Origin: Paraburkholderia sp. SOS3
GTDB lineage: Bacteria; Pseudomonadota; Gammaproteobacteria; Burkholderiales; Burkholderiaceae
Direction of reading: 5' to 3'
NCBI RefSeq assembly: GCF_001922345.1
Contig: NZ_CP018811.1
Span: forward strand, 806,001 to 870,000
DNA length: 64,000 bases
Shown: positions 56,391 through 64,000 of the stretch, in pieces
Layout of the letters: each line of letters opens with the position of its first letter
Position numbering within the stretch: position 1 is the stretch's first letter
Made by a program: the position numbers and the translations under genes
The notes under the pieces: model-generated
Databases searched by the model: none
Told to the model about the DNA's origin: nothing
Seen by the model: only the letters and a program-made list of their open reading frames with translations

Positions 56391-57847
56391 TCCGTACCTG
56401 CCGTTGCGATTGTCCCTTTGCGCGGACGCCGCCCGCGAGACGTCGATTTGCGCGCCGTCTTGCCGGCTTTCGCCGCTTTCGCCGCTTCCGCCGAGCCGCT
56501 TGCAGCGGCGGAAGCCGTGGCTTCTTCGTGCTGCGATTCCCGCGAGTCCTGTGGCTCGTGCGACTCGCGCTGCTCGTGTCGCTCGTGTTGCTCGTGCGGT
56601 GCTTCCGCGTGGAACGGCAACTCCGCATTGACGGGCCCGGCCGATTCCGCGGACTGAGCTCCTTCCGCCGTTTCCTTCCTCAGCTTCTTCGCTTTTTTCG
56701 CGGCCGGTTTGCGTTCCGTGCGCGTCTTGCCGCGCGTGCTGGCGTGTTCGGCCGGTGCTTCGCCTGCCGCAGCCCGTCCACTGCGTCCACCGCGCCCGCC
56801 GCGTCCACCGCGTTCGCGAGGCTCCCGTTCCACTTCCGCTGCCGCTTCGAGAGGAGAGGCCGCAAGCGTGGCCTGCGGACCGTCGATGACTTCGCGCAGC
56901 ACCTCCACGGCGGCTTGCGATTCGCTTGCGCCGCGACTCGCGCGCTCGCCTGCAGGTTCGCCGTGGGTCTCGACCGCGGCCTCTACCGACGAATCCACCG
57001 CCGCCTCCCCAATCGGCCCCGCTGCCACGTTGCGATACACGTAAGTGCCCGACTTCTCGTCGCGGCCCACTTCGAACAGGCCACGCGCCTGCGCTTCTTC
57101 GAGCAGATTGCCGAACGCGCGAAAGCCGTAATACGTTTCGTTGAAATCGGGCTTGCGCCGTTTGATCGCGTTTTTCAGCACCGACGCCCAGATCTTGCCG
57201 CTATCGCCGCGTTCGGACGCAAGCGCGTCGAAGGTCTGCACGGCGATTTCGATCGCCTTCGTCTTGCGCGTATCGAGATCTTCCTTGCGCTGCTTGTCGC
57301 CATCGGGCGCGCGCTTCGCCGACGGCTGCGGCGCGCGTGCCGCTTCGCGTTTGGCGGCGGCGCGCTGGCTTTCGCGGACCAGATCGTCGTAGAAAATAAA
57401 CTCGTCGCAATTCGCGGTCAGCAGGTCGGATGTCGAACGCTGCACGCCGACGCCGATCACCTGCTTCGCGTTCTCGCGCAATTTCGACACGAGCGGCGAG
57501 AAGTCCGAATCGCCGCTGATAATCACGAAGGTGTTCACGTGCGACTTCGTATAGCAGAGGTCGAGCGCATCGACGACCAGGCGAATATCGGCCGAATTCT
57601 TGCCCGATTGCCGCACGTGCGGAATCTCGATCAGCTCGAAGTTCGCCTCGTGCATCGCCGCCTTGAAGCCTTTGTAGCGCTCCCAGTCGCAGTACGCCTT
57701 CTTGACGACGATGCTGCCTTTGAGCAGCAGACGCTCGAGTACGAGCTTGATGTCGAACTTCTCGTACTTCGCATCGCGTACGCCGAGCGCGACGTTTTCG
57801 AAGTCGCAGAACAGCGCCATACTGACGTTGTCGAAAGATGACGCCAT
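56387..57847 (-). CDS. NYN/PIN-like RNase domain protein with OST-HTH (LOTUS) domain and RGG tail
   Basis: A 486-residue protein. An N-terminal NYN domain (about residues 8-158, LabA/DUF88 type) has acidic residues D15 (ALFCDFENV), D87 (KNSADIRLVVDAL), D113 and D115 (ISGDSDFSPLV), expected to bind metal for RNA cleavage. An OST-HTH/LOTUS domain follows (about 195-272: GKIWASVLKNAIKRRKPDF, YYGFRAFGNLLEEAQARG), which in other proteins binds RNA. The rest is disordered: an RGG-type box (RERGGRGGRGGRSGR, about 345-358), a basic patch, a His/Glu/Arg-rich stretch (about 417-442) and an Ala/Lys tail. GGAG is 8 nt ahead of ATG 57847. Coupled to the LysE gene. Confidence 0.88.
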   Translation of the reverse strand: MASSFDNVSMALFCDFENVALGVRDAKYEKFDIKLVLERLLLKGSIVVKKAYCDWERYKGFKAAMHEANFELIEIPHVRQSGKNSADIRLVVDALDLCYTKSHVNTFVIISGDSDFSPLVSKLRENAKQVIGVGVQRSTSDLLTANCDEFIFYDDLVRESQRAAAKREAARAPQPSAKRAPDGDKQRKEDLDTRKTKAIEIAVQTFDALASERGDSGKIWASVLKNAIKRRKPDFNETYYGFRAFGNLLEEAQARGLFEVGRDEKSGTYVYRNVAAGPIGEAAVDSSVEAAVETHGEPAGERASRGASESQAAVEVLREVIDGPQATLAASPLEAAAEVEREPRERGGRGGRGGRSGRAAAGEAPAEHASTRGKTRTERKPAAKKAKKLRKETAEGAQSAESAGPVNAELPFHAEAPHEQHERHEQRESHEPQDSRESQHEEATASAAASGSAEAAKAAKAGKTARKSTSRGRRPRKGTIATAGTE

Positions 57848-57951
57848 GGGTTTTTCTCCATTGGAATGCCTGCCCGCTTTGCGAGGCCGCGGTCAGAAAC
57901 AGAGAAAGTACTCGATCGCGCGCAGCACCGCAACGGCAAGCATCGATCGAC

Positions 57952-57976
57952 AAAAAAGCCCTCGCGACGAGGGCTT
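57952..57976 (-). terminator. Intrinsic terminator of the clpP paralogue
   Basis: AAGCCCTCG (57956-57964) pairs with CGAGGGCTT (57968-57976), loop CGA. On the minus strand a T-run follows, from the A stretch 57952-57957. It lies 61 bp after the stop and before the NYN gene, separating the two units. Confidence 0.85.
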
Positions 57977-58036
57977 CTGTTTCACTCATTGCATCCGGCC
58001 GTGCCGCGACGACCCGACGGGCCGCAAGGCGGGCGC

Positions 58037-58702
58037 TTATCGCGCGTTTGCGTTGGCATCGGCATCGCGCGCGAGGGCCGCGCGTGTTTCGAGCACATCG
58101 TCGATGAGCCCATACGTTTTTGCGGCGTCGGCCGACATGAAGTTATCGCGGTCGGTGTCGGTTTCGATTTGCGCGACGGTCTGGCCGGTACGCTCGGCAA
58201 GCAGCGCGTTCAACCGCTCGCGCAGGTAAAGCACTTCTTTGGCCTGAATCTCGACGTCGGACGCCGTGCCTTGTCCGCCGCCCGACGGCTGGTGGATCAT
58301 GATTCGCGCGTTCGGCAACGCATAGCGTTTTCCCTTTGTGCCGGCCGCCAGCAGAAAAGTGCCCATGCTCGCGGCAAAGCCGGTGCACAGCGTCGACACG
58401 TCGGGCGTGATGAACTGCATCGTGTCGTAGATCGCAAGACCGTCATAGACGGAGCCGCCTGGCGAATTGATGTAGAACGCAATATCCTTGTCGGGGTTCT
58501 CCGATTCGAGAAACAGCAGTTGCGCGACGATCAGGCTGGCCGACTGCTCGTTGACCGGACCGACCAGAAACACGATGCGTTCGCGCAGCAGCCGCGAGTA
58601 GATGTCGTAAGCACGCTCGCCGCGGCCCGACTGTTCGATGACGGTCGGCACGAGGTTGAGGCCGGAGGCCGGAGCTGACAGGGTGGGGTAGTGCATGCGC
58701 AT
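58037..58702 (-). CDS. clpP: ATP-dependent Clp protease proteolytic subunit, stand-alone paralogue
   Basis: A 221-residue serine protease subunit. The catalytic triad is present: S112 ([11 protein letters not shown]), H137 ([10 protein letters not shown]) and D186 (DTDRDNFM). [20 protein letters not shown] is family-typical. No tig, clpX or lon lies next to it, and several positions differ from the usual Burkholderia ClpP I recall (SVYDGLA instead of [17 protein letters not shown] instead of MGLAASMGAF). It is therefore probably a second, accessory ClpP. ATG 58702 has GAGG close upstream; ATG 58696 is the alternative. Divergent from the ECF sigma gene, with its own terminator. Confidence 0.9.
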   Translation of the reverse strand: MRMHYPTLSAPASGLNLVPTVIEQSGRGERAYDIYSRLLRERIVFLVGPVNEQSASLIVAQLLFLESENPDKDIAFYINSPGGSVYDGLAIYDTMQFITPDVSTLCTGFAASMGTFLLAAGTKGKRYALPNARIMIHQPSGGGQGTASDVEIQAKEVLYLRERLNALLAERTGQTVAQIETDTDRDNFMSADAAKTYGLIDDVLETRAALARDADANANAR

Positions 58703-58921
58703 GAAGTCCTCGCTGGGTCCGATAAGAAAAATCAATTCACCTGAAGGAGTCGCACACGGGTTGGCGCGATTCCTGTCAGCGAAGACGCGTCGGCGAGAGC
58801 GGACGTGACGTGGAAATTTTTCTGATCGGCTGTCACGCACGGGCGAACGTGTGCGTCTACAGGTAGCGGAGCATGGTCCGATGGGCCAAAGGGTTCCGGC
58901 GACGATCGAGGAGCATGGCGA

Positions 58922-59833
58922 ATGGATAACGACGCGCAACGCACGCAGGCGAGCGGAATGGACGGAACAGATCAGGCAAACGGCACAGAGGGCGTGAGCG
59001 GGCGAGCGGCGCCCCGGTCCGACGCAACTTTCGAAGCGCTGCGCCGCAAGCTCGTCGCGCACGCGCAACGCATGCTCGGCAGCCGCGCCGAAGCCGAAGA
59101 TGTCGTGCAGGACGCGTGGCTCAAGTGGCACGGTGCGTCGGCCGCGGAGGTCCGCTCGCCCGACGCGTGGCTCACGACGGTCACGACGCGCCTCGCGATC
59201 GACCGCCTGCGCCGCTTGCGGACCGAGCGCGCATCGCACGTGTCCGGGAAGCTGCCCCATACGTGGCTGGCCGATGCGCTTGCTCCCGCCGCCGACGAAC
59301 GCGCATTGCACGCATCGGACATGTCATATGGCGTCATGTTGCTGCTCGATCGTTTAAAGCCTGACGAGCGTGCGGCGTTCGTGTTGCACGAAGCGCTCGA
59401 CTGCGATTACGCGGAAATTGCGAAGATTCTGGCGAAGACGCCCGTTCATTGCCGCCAGATCGTGCATCGTGCGAAAGAGCGGTTGCGGCGTGCGGGCGCG
59501 CCATCGAAAGCAGCAGATCCGGCTGAGCATGCGCGCCTTGTCGAACGCTTGCGCGCGGCCATCGACGCCCAGGATCGCATCGAACTCGTGCGTCTGTTCA
59601 GCGTCGGAGTGCAGATCGGGGACCGTGACGGGCGCGGCAAAGGCTTGTCGACGAGGGTCGCTTGCGCATCGGCGAGATCGATGTCGATGTCGATGCCGAC
59701 GTCGCTACCTCGCGCAGAAGCGATACAGCAGGCCCTCAGCCTGTCCGCGATCCGCCGCCTGCTGCGGCAAATTGCGGATCAGCCCTCGTCATGGACGCGG
59801 TGCGGCGCCGTCCCAGTTGATATCGACGCATAG
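58922..59833 (+). CDS. ECF RNA polymerase sigma factor (SigJ-like) with aberrant C-terminus
   Basis: A 303-residue protein. Sigma region 2 (about residues 35-102: [40 protein letters not shown]) and region 4 (about 138-192: [40 protein letters not shown]) are intact. SigJ-type ECFs then carry a SnoaL-like domain. Here only its first helix is recognisable ([20 protein letters not shown]). After about residue 225 the sequence becomes Ser/Met/Arg-rich and unlike SnoaL, around a TCGATG hexamer repeat at 59679-59696. The end overlaps the EAL gene by 45 bp. GAGGAG lies 8 nt ahead of ATG 58922. No anti-sigma gene is adjacent. Confidence 0.82.
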   Translation: MDNDAQRTQASGMDGTDQANGTEGVSGRAAPRSDATFEALRRKLVAHAQRMLGSRAEAEDVVQDAWLKWHGASAAEVRSPDAWLTTVTTRLAIDRLRRLRTERASHVSGKLPHTWLADALAPAADERALHASDMSYGVMLLLDRLKPDERAAFVLHEALDCDYAEIAKILAKTPVHCRQIVHRAKERLRRAGAPSKAADPAEHARLVERLRAAIDAQDRIELVRLFSVGVQIGDRDGRGKGLSTRVACASARSMSMSMPTSLPRAEAIQQALSLSAIRRLLRQIADQPSSWTRCGAVPVDIDA

Positions 59834-61075
59834 CACCTGCATGCCGTGCGCGGCCTGCGAGGCGATCGACGCGGTCACGCACAGGTGCGCTTCGTTGATC
59901 GACAGATACGGCGGTGTCAGTTGCACGCGTCCGGGCGCGCGTACGGCCTGGATGAAATAAGGCCGGCGTTCCCAGCTCGCGCCTTCGGAATGCAACAGCG
60001 GACGGAAGCGCTTTGCGCGCTGCGAAGCGCGCCCGCTCGGCAGCACGTTGTCGCCGATCTGCCGGCCCGAGCCGTCCAGCAGGAAGCAGCGCGCCGTTTC
60101 CCGCAGCGCGAGCAGCGGCGCGGTTGCCGCTGACATCGTCGCGCCTTCGGCAAGTTGCGCGCTCGCCTGCTCGAGCGCCTCGACGAACGGTGCGAGCCGC
60201 TCGGCCTGCGCCTGCTCGCGCGCCGCGACGCGCTTGCGCAGCGCCGCCGAAAGGTCGTCCATCAGGCTCACGGCGACCTGCGGCTTGACCGGTTCGACGC
60301 TCGGCGATGCGAAGAACGTGCCCTGCACGAAGTCGACGTTGCATTCGAGCGCGATCAGCGCGTCGTTTTCGGTGGTCAGATTGCCCATCAGCACGAGCTG
60401 CCCCGATTCGTGCAACAGCGACACGATGCCCGGCAACACGCGCTCGATATGCGAATGCTCGGTGGCCTGCGCGAGAATGCCGCGGTCGAGCGTGACGATG
60501 TCGGGCCGCAGCGTCCAGACGCGGTCGATATTCGAATGCTTCGCGCCAAAGCCGTCGAGCGCAATCAGAAAGCCCGACTTGCGCAGCGCGTCGATGATTT
60601 CCGCAAAGCGCGTGGTTTCGCCGCCCGCCTGCTCGCTGACTTCGAGCACGACGCGCTGCGGCGGCAGACCGAGCGCCTTGAGGCCGGCAAGCAGCGCGTC
60701 GCCATAGCTCATATCCATCAGCGCGGCCGGATGCAGGCTCAGGAAGAGCCACTCGTCGTGACTGTCGAACGCATTGAAATTGCCGAGGTGCAACGATTCG
60801 GCAAGCCGCCCGAGTTCGAGCAGATCGCCGCGCCGCGCGGCTTGCGAAAACACTTCGTGCGACGGCACCTGCATCGCGTTTTCGTCGTGCACGCGCAGCG
60901 ACGCGTGATAGCCGATCGCGCGGCGATGCGATACCGAAAACACCGGTTGAAACACGCTGAACACGGTATAGCCGCCGTAGCGGACCGTGCGGCGGGAACC
61001 TTCCTCCCCCGCGACAGGGCGCGGCGGCTGAAAACCGGGAGGGTCGAGTTCGACCATGCTCATCGTGTCGATCAT
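59789..61075 (-). CDS. Degenerate EAL-domain protein with C-terminal PAS/Cache-like (YkuI_C-type) domain
   Basis: A 428-residue protein. The EAL fold (about residues 35-275) is clear, but its catalytic residues are mostly changed: the EAL signature reads HASLR (H57 replaces Glu), the metal-ligand Asn region reads FLSLHP, DDFG is DGFG (D174-G175) and the lysine of the KxD motif is Thr (VTLDRG). It is therefore unlikely to hydrolyse cyclic-di-GMP. The C-terminal part (about 310-425: RCFLLDGSGRQIGDN, RRPYFIQAV, PYLSINEAHLCVTASI) resembles the YkuI-type EAL-associated sensor domain. The start is among ATG 61075, 61063 and 61057. Confidence 0.83.
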   Translation of the reverse strand: MIDTMSMVELDPPGFQPPRPVAGEEGSRRTVRYGGYTVFSVFQPVFSVSHRRAIGYHASLRVHDENAMQVPSHEVFSQAARRGDLLELGRLAESLHLGNFNAFDSHDEWLFLSLHPAALMDMSYGDALLAGLKALGLPPQRVVLEVSEQAGGETTRFAEIIDALRKSGFLIALDGFGAKHSNIDRVWTLRPDIVTLDRGILAQATEHSHIERVLPGIVSLLHESGQLVLMGNLTTENDALIALECNVDFVQGTFFASPSVEPVKPQVAVSLMDDLSAALRKRVAAREQAQAERLAPFVEALEQASAQLAEGATMSAATAPLLALRETARCFLLDGSGRQIGDNVLPSGRASQRAKRFRPLLHSEGASWERRPYFIQAVRAPGRVQLTPPYLSINEAHLCVTASIASQAAHGMQVLCVDINWDGAAPRP

Positions 61076-61321
61076 TCGCGGGTATGCGCAAGTGCGCGGA
61101 GTGCTCAGTTTACAGGATCGGCCAGCAAGAAACATGCGAGCGGACAATCTGCCGCGTCGTCCGACCGATGGCTTGCCGGCAAGGCCTGGCGCGGCTTCAG
61201 CGCGCGCCGCATGCGCCGCAGGCGCCGGTTGGCGGCACATCGATGGTGCAACAGCGTGCGTCGCGCCCCGTTGCGGTTCGCTGCGGTCCGTCGCGACCGC
61301 CCGCGATACTCGCGCGCAGGA

Positions 61322-62770
61322 TCAGGTCCGCTCCGACGGATCGGTTTTCGCCGCGGGCCGTCGGATGTCCTGAGCGAGTTGCGCGAAAATCCATGACGTG
61401 CCCGCGGTGATGATGCCCACGCAAACGAATGTCGCGTGAAACGCGGGCAGCGTGTTCGCTTCGGTGACGCGCGGAATGATGCCGGTGAACGTCGTCAGCA
61501 TCGCGCCCGCGACGGTGACGCCGAGGCTCATCGACAGCATTTGCACGAGCGAAAAGAGACTATTGCCGCTGCTTGCGCCGCCCGTGCCGAGGTCCTTCAG
61601 TGTCAGCGTATTCATCGCGGTGAACTGGATCGAATTCACGCCGCCGAAGAACGCAAGCTGAACGAGCCGCAGCCATAGCGGCTGGTTCGGCCCGGTCAGC
61701 GCGAAGCTCGCCATCGCGAGGCCGACCAGCACGGTGTTCGTGACGAGCACACGCCGGTAGCCGTAACGGAAGATCAGACGTGTGACGAGCCGCTTCGAGG
61801 TCATGCCGGCCGCGGCGACCGGCAGCATCATCAGGCCTGCTTCGAATGCGCTGTAGCCGAGGCTCACCTGCAGCAGCAGCGGCAGCAGATACGGCATCGC
61901 GCCGCTGCCGATCCGCGCGAACAGGTTGCCGAGTATCCCCACGCTGAATGTATGGATCCTGAAGAGGTCGAGCGAGAAGATCGGCTGCGGCACGCGCACC
62001 GCGTGCAGTCCGTATGCGGTGAAAAAGCCGAGGCTCAGGATCAGCAGCACGAGCACCGTGGCATGGGCGAAGCCGAATTCGCCGCGGCCGTCGAGCGCCA
62101 TCGAAATCGAGATCATTGCGACGATGAGCAGCAGATAGCCTTTCAGATCGAACTTCGCGGTGTCCGGATTGCGCGAGTCCGGCATGAAGACAAAGGTGGC
62201 GATCACGCCGATCACGCCGACGGGCACGTTGATCAGAAAGATCCAGTGCCACGAAGCGATCTTCACGAGCCAGCCGCCGAGCGTCGGTCCGATCAGCGGA
62301 CCGATCAGCCCCGGTATCGCAACGAAGGACAGCGCGGGCAGATAGCGTTCCGCGGGAAATACGCGCAGCACGGCGAGACGTCCGACCGGCAGCAGCATCG
62401 CGCCGCCGGCGCCCTGCAAGATGCGCCATAGCACGAGCTGTGGCAGCGTATGCGCGCTCGCGCACAGCAGCGAGCCGAGCGAGAACACGAAGATCGCGCT
62501 CATGAACACCCGCCGCGTGCCGAGTTTGTCGGCGAGCCATCCGGACACAGGGATCATCACCGCCATCGTCAGCGAATACGCGATCACGACCGATTGCAGA
62601 TGCAGCGGCAATTCGCCGAGGCTCGTCGCCATTGCCGGCAACGCGGTGTTGACGATCGTCGAATCGAGCGTCTGCATGAAGAAGCCGGTCGCGACGATCC
62701 ACAGCATGACCGTGAGCGATCGGGCGGAGGGCTTGACGGGAGATGTCTCGGAGCTTGTCGTTTGTGCCAT
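61322..62770 (-). CDS. DHA2-family multidrug efflux MFS transporter
   Basis: This 482-residue proton-driven drug exporter has about 14 membrane segments and the DHA2 motifs: motif C-like ALSFVAIPGLIGPLIGPTLG, the N-terminal LDSTIVNTALPAMATSLGE (motif D1) and GWLADKLGTRRVFMSA (motif A). It resembles MdtD/EmrB-type pumps. No membrane-fusion partner (emrA) lies beside it. ATG 62770 is chosen by family length; the ribosome site is weak. Substrates are unknown. Confidence 0.88.
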   Translation of the reverse strand: MAQTTSSETSPVKPSARSLTVMLWIVATGFFMQTLDSTIVNTALPAMATSLGELPLHLQSVVIAYSLTMAVMIPVSGWLADKLGTRRVFMSAIFVFSLGSLLCASAHTLPQLVLWRILQGAGGAMLLPVGRLAVLRVFPAERYLPALSFVAIPGLIGPLIGPTLGGWLVKIASWHWIFLINVPVGVIGVIATFVFMPDSRNPDTAKFDLKGYLLLIVAMISISMALDGRGEFGFAHATVLVLLILSLGFFTAYGLHAVRVPQPIFSLDLFRIHTFSVGILGNLFARIGSGAMPYLLPLLLQVSLGYSAFEAGLMMLPVAAAGMTSKRLVTRLIFRYGYRRVLVTNTVLVGLAMASFALTGPNQPLWLRLVQLAFFGGVNSIQFTAMNTLTLKDLGTGGASSGNSLFSLVQMLSMSLGVTVAGAMLTTFTGIIPRVTEANTLPAFHATFVCVGIITAGTSWIFAQLAQDIRRPAAKTDPSERT

Positions 62771-63029
62771 GAGTGCGAAGGCGAGCCGGTGGAACCGGTC
62801 GGGCGATATTTTAAGCAAAAACTGTATCGGCGCGCAGAGGTTGCGCGTGCCGACACGCATCGGCTGCAAGCGGCGAGCCTGTAAGGACAGCGATGCATGC
62901 TGCATCGGCATCGGTCGATACGGATGCGTGAGGTCTTTCGTGTTCTATTGGATGGAACGTACGTGCCTGCGCATCGGCGTCGGCCCCGGATGGTGCACGA
63001 GTGGAAAGCGCGTTGCGCGGCGCTGGGCT

Positions 63030-64000
63030 TTACAGCTTGGCCGCCGCCTCGAAAAAGGCCAGCGCGCGCGGGTCCTGCGTGTAGGCGGCATTGATGCGAA
63101 TCCACGGGCACGTTTCGGCATTCGGACGGAAGTAGTGTCCGGGCGCGACGGTCACGCCGAGCGGCGCACCGCATTCGGCGAGCACGCGCGAATCGTCGAT
63201 ATGCGGCACGCGCGCCCAGATCAGATTGCCGCCGAGCGGCTTTTCGAACACCTCCCAGCCGGCGGCCTCGAGCATCTGCACCGACGCGCCGAGCGCTTCG
63301 CCCATGCGCCGGCGCAGCCGTTCGATGTGCTTGCGATACACGCCGCGTTCGAGCATCGCGACGGCCACGGCTTCCGTGAACCGCGAGCCGCCCACGCTCG
63401 TCAGCATCTTGATGTCGGCGAGATCCTTGATGATCGCCTGGCTCGCGATCGTATAGCCGATGCGCAGCGACGACGACAAGGTCTTCGATAGACCGCCGAT
63501 GTAAATCACATGTTCGAACTGATCGAGCGTCGCGAGCCGGTCGGTTGTTTCATTCTGGAAGTCGGCGAAGATGTCGTCTTCGATAATCGTGAAATCGTAG
63601 TCGCGCGCCATTTGCAGCAGGCGAAACGCCACATGCGGCGCGACCGTCGTGCCGGTCGGGTTGTGGAACACGCTGTTGACGAAAAACAGCTTCGGCCGGT
63701 GCTGCGCGAGTTGCAACTGCAGTGCGTCGAGGTCCGGGCCGCTGCGCGTGCGCGGAATGCCGACGAGCTTTACGCCATGCAGTTTGAGCAGACCGAACAG
63801 ATTGTAGTAACCGGGGTCTTCGACGAACATCGTGTCGCCTGCTTTCAGCATGTAGCGCATCAGCAGGTCGAGCGCCTGGCTTGCGCCTTGCGTCACGAGA
63901 ATCTGCGATGCATCGACGTCCATGCCGAGCTGCGCCGAGCGGCTGCGCAAATGCTCGCGCAATGTCGCGTTGCCGAGCGGCGTCGCGTAATCGACAAGAC
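63030..64000 (-). CDS. PLP-dependent aminotransferase, MocR/GntR type (5' end beyond window)
   Basis: The C-terminal ~323 residues of a fold-type I aminotransferase are present: YATPLGNATLREHLRSRSAQ at the window edge, LVTQGASQALDLLMRYML, VNSVFHNPTGTTVAPHVA, IIEDDIFADFQ, the PLP lysine in YIGGLSKTLSSSLRIGY, and a final arginine-containing WIRINAAYTQDPRAL. Such sequences occur either as the effector domain of MocR regulators with an N-terminal GntR helix-turn-helix, or as free 2-aminoadipate-type aminotransferases. The missing 5' part decides this. It stops 259 bp before the start of the efflux pump gene, on the same strand. Confidence 0.85.
   Translation of the reverse strand, partial: LVDYATPLGNATLREHLRSRSAQLGMDVDASQILVTQGASQALDLLMRYMLKAGDTMFVEDPGYYNLFGLLKLHGVKLVGIPRTRSGPDLDALQLQLAQHRPKLFFVNSVFHNPTGTTVAPHVAFRLLQMARDYDFTIIEDDIFADFQNETTDRLATLDQFEHVIYIGGLSKTLSSSLRIGYTIASQAIIKDLADIKMLTSVGGSRFTEAVAVAMLERGVYRKHIERLRRRMGEALGASVQMLEAAGWEVFEKPLGGNLIWARVPHIDDSRVLAECGAPLGVTVAPGHYFRPNAETCPWIRINAAYTQDPRALAFFEAAAKL

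Overview
The window looks like the chromosome of a Burkholderiales bacterium, most likely Paraburkholderia or a close relative. It is GC-rich, and it combines a Burkholderia-type core (lpxK-Trm112-kdsB-adk, argF/argG, DUF3579-rpsT-murJ, xseA-sodB, tsaE-amiC, plsY) with catabolic islands for oxalate, a pentitol and tryptophan. The genus is inferred from protein families and gene order, not from a search. I saw no rRNA, tRNA, insertion sequence, prophage or CRISPR array.

Layout. 1-166: tail of an ABC transporter ATPase. 593-6758: oxalate island with an OxlT-like transporter, an FCD-type GntR regulator, oxalyl-CoA decarboxylase (oxc), formyl-CoA:oxalate CoA-transferase (frc) and a small PAS protein. 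Two strong palindromes sharing a TGTGATAT core lie ahead of oxc. 7010-10034: pntAB transhydrogenase. 10181-12769: a small unknown protein, an amidohydrolase-2 family protein and a convergent StyA-like flavin monooxygenase. 12971-16996 (minus): pentitol unit dalD-xylB-SorC regulator. 17327-20371 (minus): kynB-kynU-kynA, divergent from the Lrp-type kynR. 21002-28920: flavin reductase, msrA, DUF72 protein, cfa, pdxH, tcdA, cnoX and pirin. 29019-34049: amiC and tsaE, divergent from queG, then ogt-xerD. 34103-39087: acyl-CoA ligase, ybaK, plsY, yajQ, murB. 39321-49080: argG, argF, DUF3579, rpsT, murJ, SirB1-like, a 3-hydroxyacyl-CoA dehydrogenase-type SDR, adk, kdsB, Trm112. 49061-53088: lpxK, a 608-bp gap, xseA, sodB. 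53797-62770: signalling and stress genes: orphan PAS histidine kinase, LysE exporter, NYN-LOTUS-RGG protein, a stand-alone ClpP, an ECF sigma factor with an odd C-terminus, a degenerate EAL protein and a DHA2 efflux pump. 63030-64000: 5'-truncated MocR-type aminotransferase.

How the genes work together. Oxalate imported by the OxlT-like carrier would be activated by Frc, decarboxylated by Oxc and released as formate. Formate oxidation gives NADH, which the neighbouring PntAB could convert to NADPH. The kyn genes turn tryptophan into anthranilate under KynR. DalD and XylB turn D-arabinitol into xylulose-5-phosphate. The least conventional loci are the NYN-LOTUS-RGG/LysE pair, the EAL protein lacking its catalytic residues, the lone ClpP, the ECF sigma factor with an aberrant C-terminus, the paired DnaA boxes next to an AT-rich tract in the lpxK-xseA gap, and the oxalate operators.
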